DNA of 64,000 bases from Quillaja saponaria (taxonomy: Eukaryota; Streptophyta; Magnoliopsida; Fabales; Quillajaceae). Below the pieces are notes generated by a model. That model worked only from the letters and a program-made list of their open reading frames with translations. It had not been told where the DNA came from and searched no databases. Where the stretch lies: positions 20,423,142-20,487,141 of the forward strand of contig CM055606.1 of NCBI GenBank assembly GCA_029379385.1, given 5' to 3'. Positions 62,201-64,000 of the stretch are shown one piece after another. Both the position numbers and the translations under genes were made by a program. Every line of letters starts with the position of its first letter. Position 1 is the stretch's first letter.

Positions 62201-64000
62201 AACCTTCCAAGAGAAGCAACTTGATTATTAAGTGAATTTAGTGGTTATCTGTCAGTTTTTGTTTGCTTATCAACTTTAATTCTGTGGGCTGTTCTTTTTG
62301 ACTTTTTGAATTAAGTAGTAGTGGCGCTCTCTGCAGGTTATACCACCTGGCATGGACTTCAGCAATGTTGTGGTTCAAGAAGATACCCCTGAAGTTGATG
62401 AACTCGCACAGCTTACTGGTGGTGCTGATGGCTCTTCTCCAAAAGCATTACCTACAATATGGTCAGAAGTGAGTAACAGTTAGCTTTATTATTTGCAGTA
62501 ACCAATCAATTACTGTTGGTGCCTCACAAGTTACATCTTTTGGCAGGTAATGCGCTTCCTTACAAATCCTCACAAACCGATGATCTTGGCCTTATCAAGG
62601 CCAGATCCAAAGAAGAACTTAACCACTCTATTGAAAGCCTTTGGAGAGTGCCGTCCGTTAAAAGAACTTGCCAATCTTGTGAGTAGATTTATGCAATTAT
62701 TCTCTTTAACAGTTAGTCAATAGAATGCACAGAAGGACTAATGTGAATTAATGCAGACCCTTATAATGGGGAATAGGGATGACATAGAAGAGATGTCCGC
62801 TGGAAATGCTAATGTGCTCACAACAGTGTTGAAACTGATTGATAAGTATGACCTATATGGACAAGTGGCATACCCTAAGCATCACAAACAGTCGGATGTT
62901 CCAGATATATACAGGCTTGCAGCAAAAACAAAGGTTTCTTAAAGTTTGCTGTATTCTACAAATAGCTTCTTTGCTTTTTCTATGGATATCAGCTAATAAG
63001 TGGTTGGATGTGTCTCAGGGAGTTTTCATAAATCCTGCATTGGTGGAGCCTTTTGGTCTAACGTTAATTGAGGTTAACTTAAGTATCTTTTTTTTTTTTT
63101 TTCTTTTTTTTTTGTGAAGTCAATTTTATTTCTTCTGTACTGGATCTTCTACGTTGTTCAAAACTTTGCAGGCAGCAGCGCATGGGCTTCCAATGGTGGC
63201 CACAAAAAATGGTGGACCGGTTGACATTCATCGGGTAAATTAGGAATAACCTATTACTGAATGTAATGCATCGGCCACTTCTCATCTGTTATAGTTGTAA
63301 ACTTGGAAGAGACAATACATACGGTTGACATTCATCGGGTAAATTAGGAATAACCTGTGACTGAATGTTATGCATCTGCCACTTCTCATATGTTATAGTT
63401 GTAAACTTGGAAGAGACAATACATGAAACTTCAAGGATTAAAGAGCAACAACAATCCGTGGTTGCAAACGATTTATAGATTCCAAATTTTGCCTTTTCCT
63501 TTTTAAGTTTTATCAGAATTCAAGCAAACTCACAAGTTGCACATAATTCTTTGATTTAATATGACAAAGTTGTGATTATAGGCCCTGAACAATGGTTTGC
63601 TTGTGGACCCTCATGATCAGCATGCGATTGCTGATGCACTGCTTAAGTTGTTGTCGGAGAAAAACCTATGGCATGACTGCAGAAAGAATGGGTGGAAGAA
63701 TATACATCTTTTCTCTTGGCCCGAACACTGTCGCACTTACTTGACTAGAGTAGCAGCCTGCCGTATGAGGCACCCACAATGGCAAACTGATACCCCAGGG
63801 GACGAGGTAGCTGCTGAAGAGTCTCTCAATGATTCACTTAAAGATGTGCAAGATATGTCTCTGAGGCTTTCAGTTGATGGGGAAAAATATTCACTTAATG
63901 GATCGCTTGACTTGGCTGCGGCTGGTGGTGATAATGAAATGCCAGACCAAGTGAAACGGGTCCTAAGCAAGATAAAGAAGCCGGAGTCTGATCCAAGAGA
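59268..64000 (+). CDS. SPS3: Sucrose-phosphate synthase, SPS3 (B-family) type, 3' end beyond window
   Basis: SPS makes sucrose-6-phosphate from UDP-glucose and fructose-6-phosphate in the cytosol. Ten exons are seen: 59268-59546, 60443-60675, 61179-61242, 61343-62041, 62337-62468, 62547-62678, 62757-62933, 63019-63072, 63172-63234 and 63582 to the edge. They give about 750 of roughly 1050 residues, in frame throughout. The N-terminus ([40 protein letters not shown]) matches the SPS3F/At1g04920 group better than the SPS1F group. The GT-B glycosyltransferase part shows [64 protein letters not shown] and [21 protein letters not shown] serine in QRNISNLE (about residue 151) sits where SPS enzymes carry an inhibitory phosphosite. 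The C-terminal SPP-like domain is outside the window. Intron 9 has a duplicated donor region. Confidence 0.96.
63218..63425 (+). repeat. 104-bp tandem duplication spanning the exon 9 donor of SPS
   Basis: Two adjacent copies start CGGTTGACATTCATCGGGTA (63218 and 63322) and end GGAAGAGACAATACAT. They differ at about seven positions. The first copy contains the last 17 bases of exon 9 and its GT donor. The second, inside intron 9, repeats both. Confidence 0.9.

Overview
The window is nuclear DNA from a flowering plant, most likely a eudicot. It is AT-rich and its genes are heavily split by GT-AG introns. Every recognisable product belongs to a conserved plant family: FAB1, FYVE-Ysc84, SMU2, NIPA, trihelix, NPF6.1, eS6, TIO/FUSED and sucrose-phosphate synthase. 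I cannot name the species. Exon boundaries below were derived by hand from splice signals, open frames and family knowledge, so a junction may be off by a base or so. No tRNA, rRNA, CRISPR or organellar insert was recognised.

Layout. 0.5-2.2 kb (+): a decayed fragment of the Golgi tether gene COG3. 2.9-13.2 kb (-): an intact 11-exon FAB1/PIKfyve lipid kinase gene. 15.3-15.7 kb (-): a possible two-exon gene for a 40-residue peptide that I do not recognise. 16.5-19.3 kb (-): a FYVE plus Ysc84 domain protein. 20.8-25.6 kb (-): the splicing factor SMU2 (RED family). 27.1-31.6 kb (+): a NIPA-type magnesium transporter with a likely small transposon in intron 2. 32.5-34.1 kb (+): a trihelix DNA-binding protein whose leader carries an upstream ORF. 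36.7-39.1 kb (+): the peptide/nitrate transporter family member NPF6.1. 39.6-42.0 kb (-): a ribosomal protein eS6 gene with a destroyed splice donor and a frameshift. 42.6-42.9 kb: a relic of a retroelement RNase H-like domain. 43.2-54.4 kb (-): a 22-exon TIO (FUSED kinase) gene. 55-59 kb: a repeat-bearing spacer. 59.3-64 kb (+): the first three quarters of an SPS3-type sucrose-phosphate synthase, running off the window.

How the genes relate. They do not form an operon-like or evident biosynthetic cluster. The only functional echo is that two adjacent minus-strand genes (FAB1 and FYVE-Ysc84) both encode FYVE-finger proteins expected to read PI3P on endosomal membranes. Three minus-strand genes (FYVE-Ysc84, SMU2, eS6) have an AAACCCTAA telo-box in the leader or proximal promoter.

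The most informative oddities are the two broken conserved genes (COG3 and eS6), the candidate spliced micro-ORF, the tandem duplication of a 5' splice site in SPS intron 9, and a 269-bp tandem duplication derived from LTR/primer-binding-site-like sequence. I did not find convincing evidence of a wholly new multi-gene system.
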